Below are positions 25,267 through 33,021 of a stretch of 38,909 nucleotides of DNA, in pieces (positions within the stretch are counted from its first letter, which is position 1; each line of letters opens with the position of its first letter). A program made the position numbers and the translations under genes. Origin of the DNA: Deltaproteobacteria bacterium (GTDB lineage: Bacteria; Desulfobacterota; Desulfomonilia; UBA1062); assembly GCA_018433775.1 (NCBI GenBank), contig JAHDQN010000058.1:1-38909 (forward strand). The letters are read 5' to 3'. The notes below the pieces were generated by a model. That model worked only from the letters and a program-made list of their open reading frames with translations. It made no database searches and was not told the DNA's origin.

Positions 25267-25296
25267 TTGACTTCACGGGCGATTCTCCTCTATAGA
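25267..25296 (+). promoter_or_regulatory. Candidate promoter of tRNA-Pro
   Basis: TTGACT at 25267-25272 and TATAGA at 25291-25296, 18 bases apart, ending 12 bases before the tRNA gene. Confidence 0.6.
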
Positions 25297-25308
25297 GTAC
25301 GACGGTAA

Positions 25309-25385
25309 CGGGAAGTGGCTCAGCCTGGTAGAGCACAGCGTTCGGGACGCTGGGGTCCGGGGTTCAAATCCCCGCTTCCCGACCA
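25309..25385 (+). tRNA. tRNA-Pro(CGG)
   Basis: A 77-base cloverleaf. The acceptor arms CGGGAAG and CTTCCCG pair fully; the D stem is GCTC/GAGC. The anticodon stem is CAGCG/CGCTG with loop TTCGGGA, giving anticodon CGG (proline, codon CCG). The T arm is CGGGG, TTCAAAT, CCCCG, and CCA is encoded at the end. AT-rich, IS-containing DNA starts just after it, so it could mark an island boundary, although I found no duplicated tRNA end. Confidence 0.97.
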
Positions 25386-25429
25386 TTCTTTATATTGAGA
25401 TACAATAAGTATTAAATAGTTACATGAAG

Positions 25430-25475
25430 ATCTATTATCCGGAGAGTCGGACAGGACTCGGGCAGGTTTTTTGAT
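25430..25475 (+). terminator. Possible terminator after tRNA-Pro
   Basis: GAGTC (about 25443-25447) pairs with GACTC (about 25454-25458) and is followed by TTTTTT near 25467. The stem is short and the distance to the T tract is longish. Confidence 0.35.
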
Positions 25476-25651
25476 TCCTGATAGCTTCTGCTTTGCTGGA
25501 CATTTTTGTCGAGCATCTCAGTGTCTGATAATTCGGTAGCGATAATTTTATTGAGTATTTTTTTATGAAGTTATGTTGGGCGTACTTCTGTTGACATTCA
25601 ACGCTCAAGTAGAATATTTGAAATGTATAAGGATGTTATGACCATAATAAT

Positions 25652-25894
25652 ATGAAGGGGTATCCAAAGAAGAATCCGATGCCGATCGAAGAGAAAGGCG
25701 ATGTCCAAAACAGCCTTTATCCAATAGTGGCTGGTTTTTCTCAATTTGACATCCAATTGGGAGGTGGGTTGGAGCCTGGAGACTTAATGGTCATTGGGGG
25801 AAGACCTTTTGCAGGAACAACATCATTGGCCATGGGCATTGCAAGGCAGGCAGAGCTGGCCTCGGTTGTTGAGACAGGGGATAGCAATTTATAA
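25652..25894 (+). pseudogene. Truncated DnaB-like helicase ATPase fragment
   Basis: An 80-residue reading frame in AT-rich DNA. FSQFDIQLGGGLEPGDLMVIGGRPFAGTTSLAMGIA matches the start of the DnaB-type replicative helicase ATPase domain, where the Walker A loop normally reads GRPxxGK[T/S]. Here the lysine is replaced by threonine, so nucleotide binding is probably lost. The frame ends inside the IS3 element (its right end is at 25857), whose sequence supplies the last 12 or so residues. No downstream half is found beyond the IS. TTGACA at 25591-25596 could belong to its promoter. It is probably a relic of a phage or mobile-element gene. Confidence 0.6.
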
Positions 25895-25915
25895 GTGTAA
25901 TCTTGCCGATCCCAT

Positions 25916-26737
25916 TTAAGCCGCATCGGGTAGGTCCTCCCGATAAACCTCATCCGGTGTCAATCCGTCAAGCATTGAGTGTGGCCTTACATGATTGTAG
26001 AAAGTCAGATAACGTTCCAAGCCCCTTTTCGCTTCACTGACGCGGTCATAAGCATGCAGATAGACTTCCTCGTACTTGATGTTTCTCCAGAGCCACTCTA
26101 CGAACACATTGTCACGCCAGCAGCCTCTCCCGTCCATGCTGATGGCGATACCCTTTTCTTTCAAAAGATCAGTGAACTCCACGCTGGTAAACTGGCTGCC
26201 CTGGTCGGTGTTGAAGATCTCGGGCGTGCCGTAAAGGCCGAAGGCCTCCTGAACCGCATCGATACAGAAATCCGTGCTCAAGCTGTTTGACAGCCGCCAG
26301 GTGAGTACACGTCTTGTCGCCCAGTCCATCACTACAACCAGATACACAAATCCCCGTCTCATCAGGATATAGGTGATATCTGCCGCCCAGACATGATTCG
26401 GTCGCTCGATCTTCAGACCTTTGAGCAGATAAGGATAGACCGGATGTGCCGGGTGACGCCTGCTGGTATGAGGCTTACGGTAAAGAGCATGCATGTCCAT
26501 CTTCTTCATCAGGGTCCTGGTATGGCGGCGTCCGATCACATACCCTTCATGCCTGAGCATGCTCATGAGCATCCGGGCTCCGGCAACGGGATACTCCAGG
26601 TGAAGCCTGTCTATCCGATGCATCAGCTCAAGATCATCTGGCCCCGTCAGCCGGGACCGGTAATAAATGCTCGATCGTGGCAGATCCAGAATACGGCACT
26701 GCTTCGCTACCGGCAATTCGTGGCTGCGGTCGATCAT
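25916..26737 (-). CDS. IS3-family transposase OrfB (DDE integrase core)
   Basis: A 273-residue transposase B protein. It begins MIDRSHELPVAKQCRIL, the common start of this IS3 subgroup. The HTH_21-type region follows (DLELMHRIDRLHLEYPVAGARML). The rve integrase core has the three acidic residues in WAADITYI, NTDQGSQFT and CWRDNVFVEWLWR, with the last Glu of the DDE triad in FVEWLW. The frame is open and looks functional, but it needs fusion to OrfA by frameshifting in this family. Confidence 0.9.
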   Translation of the reverse strand: MIDRSHELPVAKQCRILDLPRSSIYYRSRLTGPDDLELMHRIDRLHLEYPVAGARMLMSMLRHEGYVIGRRHTRTLMKKMDMHALYRKPHTSRRHPAHPVYPYLLKGLKIERPNHVWAADITYILMRRGFVYLVVVMDWATRRVLTWRLSNSLSTDFCIDAVQEAFGLYGTPEIFNTDQGSQFTSVEFTDLLKEKGIAISMDGRGCWRDNVFVEWLWRNIKYEEVYLHAYDRVSEAKRGLERYLTFYNHVRPHSMLDGLTPDEVYREDLPDAA

Positions 26738-26777
26738 CTTTTTGCGCTAAAGCCTTCCCGCTTTGGTGAGCGCTTGC

Positions 26778-27031
26778 CTAAAAAAAATCGTTCTCAAGGG
26801 TGAGTTTCCCGATCTTGGCGTGCAGCTCATTCAGATCCGGTCCCCTTTCCTTGCCAGGACCCTCAAACACCATGGATGCCCCATCCAGCATCTTCTGTTT
26901 CCAGTCCGATATCTGGTTGGGGTGCACGTCAAACTGCTCTGCCAATTCCACGAGAGTCTTGTATCCTCTGATTGCCGCTAACGCTACTTTAGCCTTGAAA
27001 CTCGCTGAGTGGTCCTTCGCTTCCTCTTCAT
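26778..27031 (-). pseudogene. IS3-family OrfA, frameshifted
   Basis: The OrfA helix-turn-helix is recognisable: SASFKAKVALAAIRGYKTL, then VELAEQFDVHPNQISDWK, then the IGKLTLENDF end. The ATG at 27031 starts MKRKRR but meets a stop after 15 codons. The conserved region lies in another frame with no start, implying a one-base indel around 27010. The frame ends in a run of eight T's (minus strand; 26780-26787) at DFF-stop, a plausible slippage site for producing OrfAB. Either the IS uses slippage or this copy is dead. Confidence 0.65.
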
Positions 27032-27167
27032 GTTCTTGCTCCTTTCGTTGACCCTATTTCATCAACCTCTTTTGGGCAAGATCCACTTATACCCCTGTCC
27101 AAAAAACCGGTACCACTTCATTTTTGTTCCATCGTGCCCGGAAAGACCGCCGCACGAGCCCCGTCAA

Positions 27168-28004
27168 TCACCGGCAGAGGAAATCCAGCACCAAGCGGTT
27201 GAATTCCTCCGGCTTTTCGAAGTTCGGCAGATGTCCGCACTGATCGAAGATATGGAGCTCGGAATTTCTTATGCTGCGGTGTCCATAATGGGCATGCTCG
27301 ATCGGGAAGCTCTGGTCGTCCCTCCCCCAGAGGACCAAGGTCGGGGCTTTGATCTCGCCGAGCCGCGCCATGATCGGAAGAACCAGGTCCTTTTTTATGC
27401 CCGAGAGGCAGAAGAGGGCACGCAGCAGTCTCAGACAGGCCTCCTGGGCTCCCGGCAGCGTCGAAAGACGGTAGTAGAAATCGATGAATTCATCGTTCAG
27501 CACCACGGGGTCGTAGACTAGAGATTTGAGAAACAGATACGTGCCCTTACGGTTCGGGCGGGTCAGGAGTTCACCGATCAAGGGCAGGGTTACGATACGG
27601 TTGGAAAAGGGGGTGTAAGTTCCGAAGCCCCCGCTGTCCACCGGGATGAGCCGGTCCACCTTGTGGGGATATTCCTGGGTGAATTTGATAGACAACGCTC
27701 CGCCCAAGGATACGCCCATAAAGCTTGCCCTGTCGATTCCGACAGCTTCCATGAAACCACTGATGAATTTCGGCATGAAGGAAGTGAAATCATCGACAGG
27801 CGTCTTGTCGGAATATCCGAAGCCGGGAACATCGAATGCAATAACCCTGAATTTCTTTGAGAGCTCTTCGATATTGTGCTGCCAGATCTCCATCGATGTG
27901 CCGAATCCATGGATGAGGATGAGCGCCTGGTCCTGTCCTCCGGTCGACCAATAGCGGGTTCTGATTCCATTGATTTTGATGTACCTGTCTTCTGGATGAA
28001 TCAT
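27168..28004 (-). CDS. Alpha/beta hydrolase
   Basis: A 278-residue serine hydrolase of the alpha/beta fold. The oxyanion-side motif LIHGFGTSMEIW is followed by the nucleophile elbow GVSLGG (Ser99), then Asp in LWGRDDQ and His in CGHLPNFEKPEEF. The pattern resembles C-C bond (meta-cleavage) hydrolases and esterases. The ATG at 28004 (MIHPEDRYIKING) follows GGAGG on the minus strand; the ORF from 28073 is longer and lacks a site. The gene is divergent from the PrpD operon, with a shared operator-like sequence on its promoter, so it probably belongs to the same pathway. Confidence 0.85.
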   Translation of the reverse strand: MIHPEDRYIKINGIRTRYWSTGGQDQALILIHGFGTSMEIWQHNIEELSKKFRVIAFDVPGFGYSDKTPVDDFTSFMPKFISGFMEAVGIDRASFMGVSLGGALSIKFTQEYPHKVDRLIPVDSGGFGTYTPFSNRIVTLPLIGELLTRPNRKGTYLFLKSLVYDPVVLNDEFIDFYYRLSTLPGAQEACLRLLRALFCLSGIKKDLVLPIMARLGEIKAPTLVLWGRDDQSFPIEHAHYGHRSIRNSELHIFDQCGHLPNFEKPEEFNRLVLDFLCR

Positions 28005-28072
28005 ACGGCATCCTCCGATCGGAATGTGTTTCGCCGGGTTGTGAACAACCACGTCCCCGAGACCCTTATTCA

Positions 28073-28112
28073 AGATACCGACAGTATACTTATAACAATA
28101 TTACAATGTCAA
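28073..28112 (-). promoter_or_regulatory. Promoter and operator of the alpha/beta hydrolase
   Basis: On the minus strand, TTGACA (28112-28107) and TATACT (28088-28083) are 18 bases apart. The -10 lies inside GTATACT (28089-28083), followed by GTC and a diverged second arm GGTATCT (28079-28073). The first arm and its placement are identical to those at the PrpD promoter. Confidence 0.6.
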
Positions 28113-28240
28113 GTTATGGCTCAATAATTATAATCGAATAAACAATATAAGGATAATATGAACTATTAAAAATATTTGCCGGCCCTGAACACGAGACATC
28201 ATGTAAACTTAGAGTATTATTGAACACGGTGATATCCGTG

Positions 28241-28267
28241 CCGACCTGATGGGTTTCATCAGGTCGG
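28241..28267. repeat. Perfect inverted repeat in the divergent region
   Basis: CCGACCTGATG (28241-28251), loop GGTTT, CATCAGGTCGG (28257-28267). It has no T tract on either strand side, so it is not an ordinary terminator. It could be a second regulator site or a terminator-like remnant. Confidence 0.6.
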
Positions 28268-28460
28268 TGGCCATTTGTGCAAAAAAAACGGAACGGGTAT
28301 GGGTCCTTTTGGGCCTTATAGATAATGCTCGGCTTTCGATGGCTGTGAAAAAACACCAACGGTATACCCCAAAAAATGCATATTGCGTAATCTAATTAAT
28401 AATAAAATAAATTAAAACAAATATATAAAACTATATGAAATGAAATAAATAAAAAGTATG

Positions 28461-28498
28461 TTGACAGATAAAATTATTTATGTATACTGCAAGTATAC
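28461..28498 (+). promoter_or_regulatory. Promoter and operator of the PrpD operon
   Basis: TTGACA at 28461-28466 and TATACT at 28483-28488, 16 bases apart. The -10 is embedded in the 17-base palindrome GTATACTGCAAGTATAC (28482-28498; arms of 7, centre GCA). A protein bound there would block the promoter. The palindrome resembles operators of the GntR family in having a GTATAC core, but the regulator is not identified. Confidence 0.75.
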
Positions 28499-28516
28499 TT
28501 AATAGGGGGTGTGTAT

Positions 28517-29926
28517 ATGGGTAATGAAAAGATCAACTTCGATAAACAGATCGGGAAGCCTGTCGCGGAGAAGTATGCTGAGTTCTTCACCGGGTTGAAG
28601 TTTGAAGATCTTCCCGCTGAAGTGATCCAGATGGCCAAAATCTATATGATCGACATGTTCGGCTGCGCCGTGCGTTCCAAGGAGGAACACCAGGTCAAAG
28701 CTGTGGTGGAGGTCATGAAGGCCCAGGGCGGCAACCCGGAGAGCACGGTTTTCGTTCAGGGATTCAAAACGTCGCCCATGCACGCTGCCTTCATCAACGG
28801 CACCATGGGGCATATCTATGACTACGACGACGACCATCGCGAGGGCACCATGCATCCCTCGGTGGCCGTCATGCCGGCCGTGTTCGCCATGGGCGAGAAG
28901 CTCAAGGTGAGCGGCAAAGACTATATCCGCGCACTGGTCAGCGGGCTCGAGGTCATGATCCGCGCCGGAGAGGCCTTCTTGGGAAAGAGCTACTATCAGG
29001 GATTCCATCCCACCGGAACCTGCGGCGTGTTCGGCTCGGCCATGGGATGCTCGCTGCTGCTCGGGCTCACCCCCCAGCAGATCTCCTGGGCTCTGGGTCT
29101 TGCGGGCAGCTTCTCCGCGGGAACGCTTGAGTGGGGAACGGAAGGCTCGATGCAGAAGCCGCTCCAGGCGGGCCAGCCGGCCATGTCGGGCGTAGTGGCT
29201 GCCTCGCTTGCGCAGAAGAACTTCACTGGTGCGCGCACGATCTTCGAGGGCCCCATGGGATTCATCAGGGCGCATTCATACAAGGATACCTTCGACTACG
29301 CGAGGCTCACGGACAACCTGGGGAGCAAGTGGGAGATGAAGGACACGAGCATCAAGGTCCATGCCTGCTGCAGGTTCAACGGCCCCATAGCCGACTGCGC
29401 GGTGGACCTCTATCGACAGGGTGTCCGGGCGGACAACGTGGCGAAGGTCGTGGTCAAGACGTGCAACTTCACGGTGCAGGGCCTGACTCAGCCCAGAGAC
29501 AAGAAGTATACGCCCCAGACCCATGTGGACGCCCAGTTCAGCCTGCCCTACACGACCGCAGTGGCCATCTGTCGCAACCGCACGGGCATCGACGAGTACA
29601 AGAAAGAGACCTTCACCGATCCGGAGATCCTGCGGGTGACGAGCCTGGTCACCGCAGAGGTGGATCCCGAGGCAGAGAAGGTCTATCCCAAATACTATCC
29701 GGCCACCATGGAGGCAACCCTGAAGGACGGCCGGGTGTTCACCTCGCATGTGGATTATCCCAAGGGCGATCCGGAGAATCCGGTGAACTTCGATGAGATC
29801 GAAGTGAAGTTCAACCAGCTCACCGAGCGCTATATCGATGCTGCAAAGAGAAAGCAGTTCATTGAGACGGTCAAGAAGCTCGAGCAGGTGAAAGACATCT
29901 CCGTCATCGCCGGTCTCGTCGGGTAG
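28517..29926 (+). CDS. MmgE/PrpD-family protein (2-methylcitrate dehydratase-like)
   Basis: A 469-residue cytoplasmic protein with the all-alpha N-terminal and alpha/beta C-terminal domains of the MmgE/PrpD family. Recognisable parts are DMFGCAVRSKEEHQVKAV near residue 40, the INGTMGHIYDYDDDH segment, and HPTGTCGVFGSAMGCSLLLGL. Members dehydrate 2-methylcitrate (PrpD), or act as cis-aconitate decarboxylases and iminodisuccinate epimerases; the reaction here is not known. The ATG at 28517 follows AGGGGGT at 28504-28510; a GTG at 28511 is in frame but too close to that site. First gene of the operon, with PrpF and LeuCD-like genes downstream. Confidence 0.85.
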   Translation: MGNEKINFDKQIGKPVAEKYAEFFTGLKFEDLPAEVIQMAKIYMIDMFGCAVRSKEEHQVKAVVEVMKAQGGNPESTVFVQGFKTSPMHAAFINGTMGHIYDYDDDHREGTMHPSVAVMPAVFAMGEKLKVSGKDYIRALVSGLEVMIRAGEAFLGKSYYQGFHPTGTCGVFGSAMGCSLLLGLTPQQISWALGLAGSFSAGTLEWGTEGSMQKPLQAGQPAMSGVVAASLAQKNFTGARTIFEGPMGFIRAHSYKDTFDYARLTDNLGSKWEMKDTSIKVHACCRFNGPIADCAVDLYRQGVRADNVAKVVVKTCNFTVQGLTQPRDKKYTPQTHVDAQFSLPYTTAVAICRNRTGIDEYKKETFTDPEILRVTSLVTAEVDPEAEKVYPKYYPATMEATLKDGRVFTSHVDYPKGDPENPVNFDEIEVKFNQLTERYIDAAKRKQFIETVKKLEQVKDISVIAGLVG

Positions 29927-29961
29927 GTAGCAAAGAAAGTTCTGCAAAGGAGGCAAGCGCC

Positions 29962-31092
29962 ATGGAGGAGATGATACGCATTCCAACGGTTCTCTACCGG
30001 GGAGGAACGAGCAAGGCGGTGTTCCTGAAAGAGAATGACCTGCCCAAGGATGCCGCGCAGCGCGACAGGATCATCTGCGCAATCTTCGGCAGTCCGGACA
30101 AGCGGCAGATAGACGGTCTGGGCGGGGCTGACCTCCTCACCTCGAAGCTTGCCATCATCGGGCCCTCTTCGAGGCCGGACGCGGATATCGATTACACGTT
30201 CGGCCAGGTTTCCATCGACTCGCCGACCATTTACTACGGGGCTGTCTGCGGCAACGTATCTGCCGCGGTAGGCCCCTTTGCCGTAGACGAGGGTTACGTC
30301 AGGGCGGAAGGGCCCTCCACGACAGTCCGCATCCACTGCACGAACAACAAGCGCATCATCGAGGCAAGGGTCCCGGTGGAGGGAAACCGGGTGAAGGTCG
30401 GCGGAGATTTCGCAATCGACGGCGTCCCGGGCACCGGTGCCAAGATCGAGCTCAACTGGTCGGACATGGTGGGCGCGAATACGGGCAAGCTCCTTCCCAC
30501 CGGCAATGTGAAGGACGTCCTCGATGTGGACGGAGTCGGCAAGGTAACGGTCTCTATCGTCGATGTGGGCAACCCGGGGGTGTTCGTGAACGCCGCAGAC
30601 ATGGGGCTCGCGGGCACGGAGTCTCCGGACGTGATCGATGCGGACGCCGAGCTGCTCAAGAAGAGCGATGCCATAGCACGGGCCGCCATGGCAAAGATCA
30701 ACAATCTTGCCCTGCTCACCTACATCGCGCCCTCTACGGACTACACGAACTATGTCACCGGCGAGACGGTGAAGGCCGGGCAGGCGGATTTCCTCGTGCG
30801 GATGATCTTCCTGGGCAAAACGCACAAGACCTTCGCCGCCTCCATGATCAACTGCTGCGGGACGGCTGCCATGATACCGGGAACCGTGGTGAACGAAGCG
30901 GCTGCTCCGGATCTGGTAAACCGCAGGAGCGTCCGCATGGGCCATCCGTCGGGGACTGCGGATCTCGAGGGCATCGAGATCGTGAAGGCAGATTCGGGCA
31001 TCAGCGTCAGGAAAATTCTGGTGTATCGTACCGCGAGGCGGCTGATGGAGGGATACGCGTTCGTACGCAGAGACGGTCTCGAGATAGATTGA
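29962..31092 (+). CDS. PrpF/methylitaconate-isomerase family protein
   Basis: A 376-residue protein with the PrpF N-terminus (RIPTVLYRGGTSKAVFLKENDLP) and the GNPGVFVNAADMG pattern of the second half of the diaminopimelate-epimerase-like fold. Characterised members are PrpF (2-methylaconitate isomerisation), 3-methylitaconate delta-isomerase and 4-oxalomesaconate tautomerase, all moving a double bond in an unsaturated di- or tricarboxylate. It lies 35 bases after the PrpD-like gene, with AAAGGAGG just upstream. The aconitase-type genes that follow fit use of its product. Confidence 0.88.
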   Translation: MEEMIRIPTVLYRGGTSKAVFLKENDLPKDAAQRDRIICAIFGSPDKRQIDGLGGADLLTSKLAIIGPSSRPDADIDYTFGQVSIDSPTIYYGAVCGNVSAAVGPFAVDEGYVRAEGPSTTVRIHCTNNKRIIEARVPVEGNRVKVGGDFAIDGVPGTGAKIELNWSDMVGANTGKLLPTGNVKDVLDVDGVGKVTVSIVDVGNPGVFVNAADMGLAGTESPDVIDADAELLKKSDAIARAAMAKINNLALLTYIAPSTDYTNYVTGETVKAGQADFLVRMIFLGKTHKTFAASMINCCGTAAMIPGTVVNEAAAPDLVNRRSVRMGHPSGTADLEGIEIVKADSGISVRKILVYRTARRLMEGYAFVRRDGLEID

Positions 31093-31190
31093 CGTTTCTC
31101 CGGGCGTGAACAGGGTTACTCGTACATCAAGAAAAATGCCTTAGACAAAGAGCGGCACGAGGACAAGGCAGCGTTACAGAGGGGTTTGTC

Positions 31191-32444
31191 ATGGGACTGA
31201 CAATGGCTGAAAAGGTTTTCTCCTCAAAGGCCGGCAGAAGCGTTCAGGCCGGCGAGTATGTGGTGCTGCCCGTGGACCGGGCAATGTGTCACGAGGGGTT
31301 TCTGCTTTCCTGCGCGAAGCTCATCGCTTCGGGGATAGGCAAGGTCTGGGACCCGGAGAAGGTCGTGGTCATCATGGACCATTACGTTCCCTCTCCGGAT
31401 GTCAAGATGGCCGAAGCACACGCAAAGATCCGAAAGCTGGTCAAACAGTGCGGGCTGAAGCACTACTTCGGAGAACGGGAGGGAGTCTGCCACCAGGTGA
31501 TGGTGGAAAAGGGGCTCGCGCTGCCCGGGGATCTGATCGTCGGCACCGACTCCCATACCTGCACATACGGCGGCCTCGCTGCAGCGGCTACCGGGATCGG
31601 CACCTCCGAGATGGCCTATGTTCTGGCTACCGGCGACCTCTGGTTTCAGGTACCGCATTCGATCCGGGTGATGCTGAACGGCAGGCTTCCCCAGAGAGTG
31701 TATTCAAAGGATGTCAGCCTGGCACTTGCCGGCAGATTCGGGTCGGAGTTTGCGCAGTATCGCTCCATCGAATTCTCCGGAGACCTGGTGCAGGATCTTT
31801 CCATCGACTCCCGGCTCGTGCTCAGCAACATGTCGGTTGAGTTCGGGGCGAAGTTCGGGATGTTCCCCGTGGATGATGTAACTATAAGCTATCTCAAGTC
31901 TATCGGCGCAGAAGACATCGAGGTTTTCTCCGCAGACGACGACGCCGAATACGAGCGCACATGCACCCTCGACGCAGACGGGCTCGAACCCATGATCGCA
32001 CTGCCCCATACCGTGGACAACGTGAAGCCGGTCCGTGAGGTCGCAGGAGAGAAGGTCGACCAGGTACTCCTGGGCTCATGCACCAACGGGCGGCTCGAGG
32101 ATCTGCGGGAAGCGGCCGGGATACTGAAGGACAGGCAGGTGGCACCGTCGGTTCGGATGTATGTATACCCGGCCTCCCGGCAGGTGCTGCGTCAGGCCAT
32201 GGACGAGGGGATCATCCAGGTCCTTTCTTCCGCGGGCGCGGTCATCTGCCCCGCCTCGTGCGGCCCGTGCTTCGGCAGCCACGGCGGCTTGCTCGCCTCC
32301 GGCGAAGTCTGCATCTCGTCCACCAACAGAAACTTCAAGGGAAGAATGGGCAGCCCGGAGGCGAAGGTGTTCCTGGCCTCCCCCGCGACTGTAGCGGCTT
32401 CGGCCCTGTTCGGCAAGATCACCGATCCGAGGGAGGTAGGGTAA
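31191..32444 (+). CDS. Aconitase-family hydro-lyase, large subunit (LeuC/DmdA-like)
   Basis: A 417-residue iron-sulfur dehydratase subunit. It has IVGTDSHTCTYGGLAAAATGIGTSEMAY, and the three cluster cysteines as LGSCTNGR and CPASCGPCFG. The length matches 3-isopropylmalate dehydratase, homoaconitase and dimethylmaleate hydratase large subunits. The enzyme would hydrate or dehydrate a citrate- or maleate-like acid with a 4Fe-4S cluster. The paired small subunit follows at once. The start ATG follows AGAGGGG at 31178-31184. Substrate specificity cannot be read from the sequence. Confidence 0.92.
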   Translation: MGLTMAEKVFSSKAGRSVQAGEYVVLPVDRAMCHEGFLLSCAKLIASGIGKVWDPEKVVVIMDHYVPSPDVKMAEAHAKIRKLVKQCGLKHYFGEREGVCHQVMVEKGLALPGDLIVGTDSHTCTYGGLAAAATGIGTSEMAYVLATGDLWFQVPHSIRVMLNGRLPQRVYSKDVSLALAGRFGSEFAQYRSIEFSGDLVQDLSIDSRLVLSNMSVEFGAKFGMFPVDDVTISYLKSIGAEDIEVFSADDDAEYERTCTLDADGLEPMIALPHTVDNVKPVREVAGEKVDQVLLGSCTNGRLEDLREAAGILKDRQVAPSVRMYVYPASRQVLRQAMDEGIIQVLSSAGAVICPASCGPCFGSHGGLLASGEVCISSTNRNFKGRMGSPEAKVFLASPATVAASALFGKITDPREVG

Positions 32445-32936
32445 ATGATTATTCAGGGCAGAGCATGGGTTCTCGGGGACAACATCGATACCGACCTCAT
32501 TGTCCCCGGCCAGTATCTCATGGCATCACTGGAAGATCAGGCAAAACATGTTTTCGAGGCCATCGATCCGACCTTCGTCAAAGAGGTCAGACAGGGCGAC
32601 ATCATCGTGGCGGGCAAAAACTTCGGCTGCGGATCGAGCCGCGAGATGGCGCCTCAGGTGCTGAAGCACCTGGGCATCGGGTGTATCCTTGCCGAGGATT
32701 TCGCCCGGATCTTTTTCCGCAATGCCATTGCAGTGGGACTCCCCGCCCTGACGGTGAAGAACATTTCCGGCAAGGTGGAGCATATGGATGAGGTGGGCAT
32801 ATCGCTGGACAGCGGCCGGGTGATCGTCAAGTCAAAGGCCCTGGAGTTTTTCGCAGCACCGCTGCCCGAGAAGATGCGCGAGATCATCGATGCCGGGGGC
32901 ATCGACGGTATACTGAAAAACCTGGCGGCCCGATAA
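32445..32936 (+). CDS. Aconitase-family hydro-lyase, small subunit (LeuD/DmdB-like)
   Basis: A 163-residue swivel-domain partner of the preceding subunit. WVLGDNIDTDLIVPGQYL at the N-terminus and GKNFGCGSSREMAPQVLKHLG are the family signatures; the loop after DTDLIVP holds residues that choose the substrate. The start directly abuts the large-subunit stop, so translation is coupled. A weak promoter (TATAAT at 32977-32982) after the stop might give extra expression to the next genes. Confidence 0.92.
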   Translation: MIIQGRAWVLGDNIDTDLIVPGQYLMASLEDQAKHVFEAIDPTFVKEVRQGDIIVAGKNFGCGSSREMAPQVLKHLGIGCILAEDFARIFFRNAIAVGLPALTVKNISGKVEHMDEVGISLDSGRVIVKSKALEFFAAPLPEKMREIIDAGGIDGILKNLAAR

Positions 32937-33021
32937 GGGCGGGATCAGGAAGACCGTGCATCCGGCCGGAAGATGTTATAATGCATCGGCGGCCGGGTGA
33001 AGCGAACAAGGGGGGTGTACG

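Larger units (their letters stand above)
25857..27115 (-). mobile_element. IS3-family insertion sequence (about 1.26 kb, degenerate)
   Basis: The element contains orfB and a damaged orfA on the minus strand. Its ends are inverted repeats starting TGG: on the plus strand TGGCCTCGGTTGTTGAGACA onwards at 25857, and on the minus strand TGGTACCGGTTTTTTGGACA reading from 27115. They match at 18 of 24 positions. No 3-4 base target duplication is seen (GC before 25857, CTT after 27115), and the gene it interrupts does not resume. This suggests a deletion or recombination after insertion. Boundaries are my reading of the repeats. Confidence 0.72.
28005..28516. other. AT-rich divergent control region
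   Basis: About 510 bases lie between the divergent hydrolase and PrpD starts. It holds a promoter at each end and a perfect 11-base hairpin in the middle (28241-28267). The stretch 28369-28470 is extremely AT-rich, as in upstream promoter elements. A reading frame at 28114-28359 (minus) has no recognisable feature and is probably spurious. Confidence 0.6.

Noticed and set aside
25309..25385. Duplicated tRNA end as an att site
   Set aside because: I could not find a second copy of the tRNA 3' end within the window.
28114..28359. Minus-strand 81-codon frame in the divergent control region
   Set aside because: It has no recognisable motif, lies over the inverted repeat and in AT-rich DNA, and has no clear ribosome binding site.
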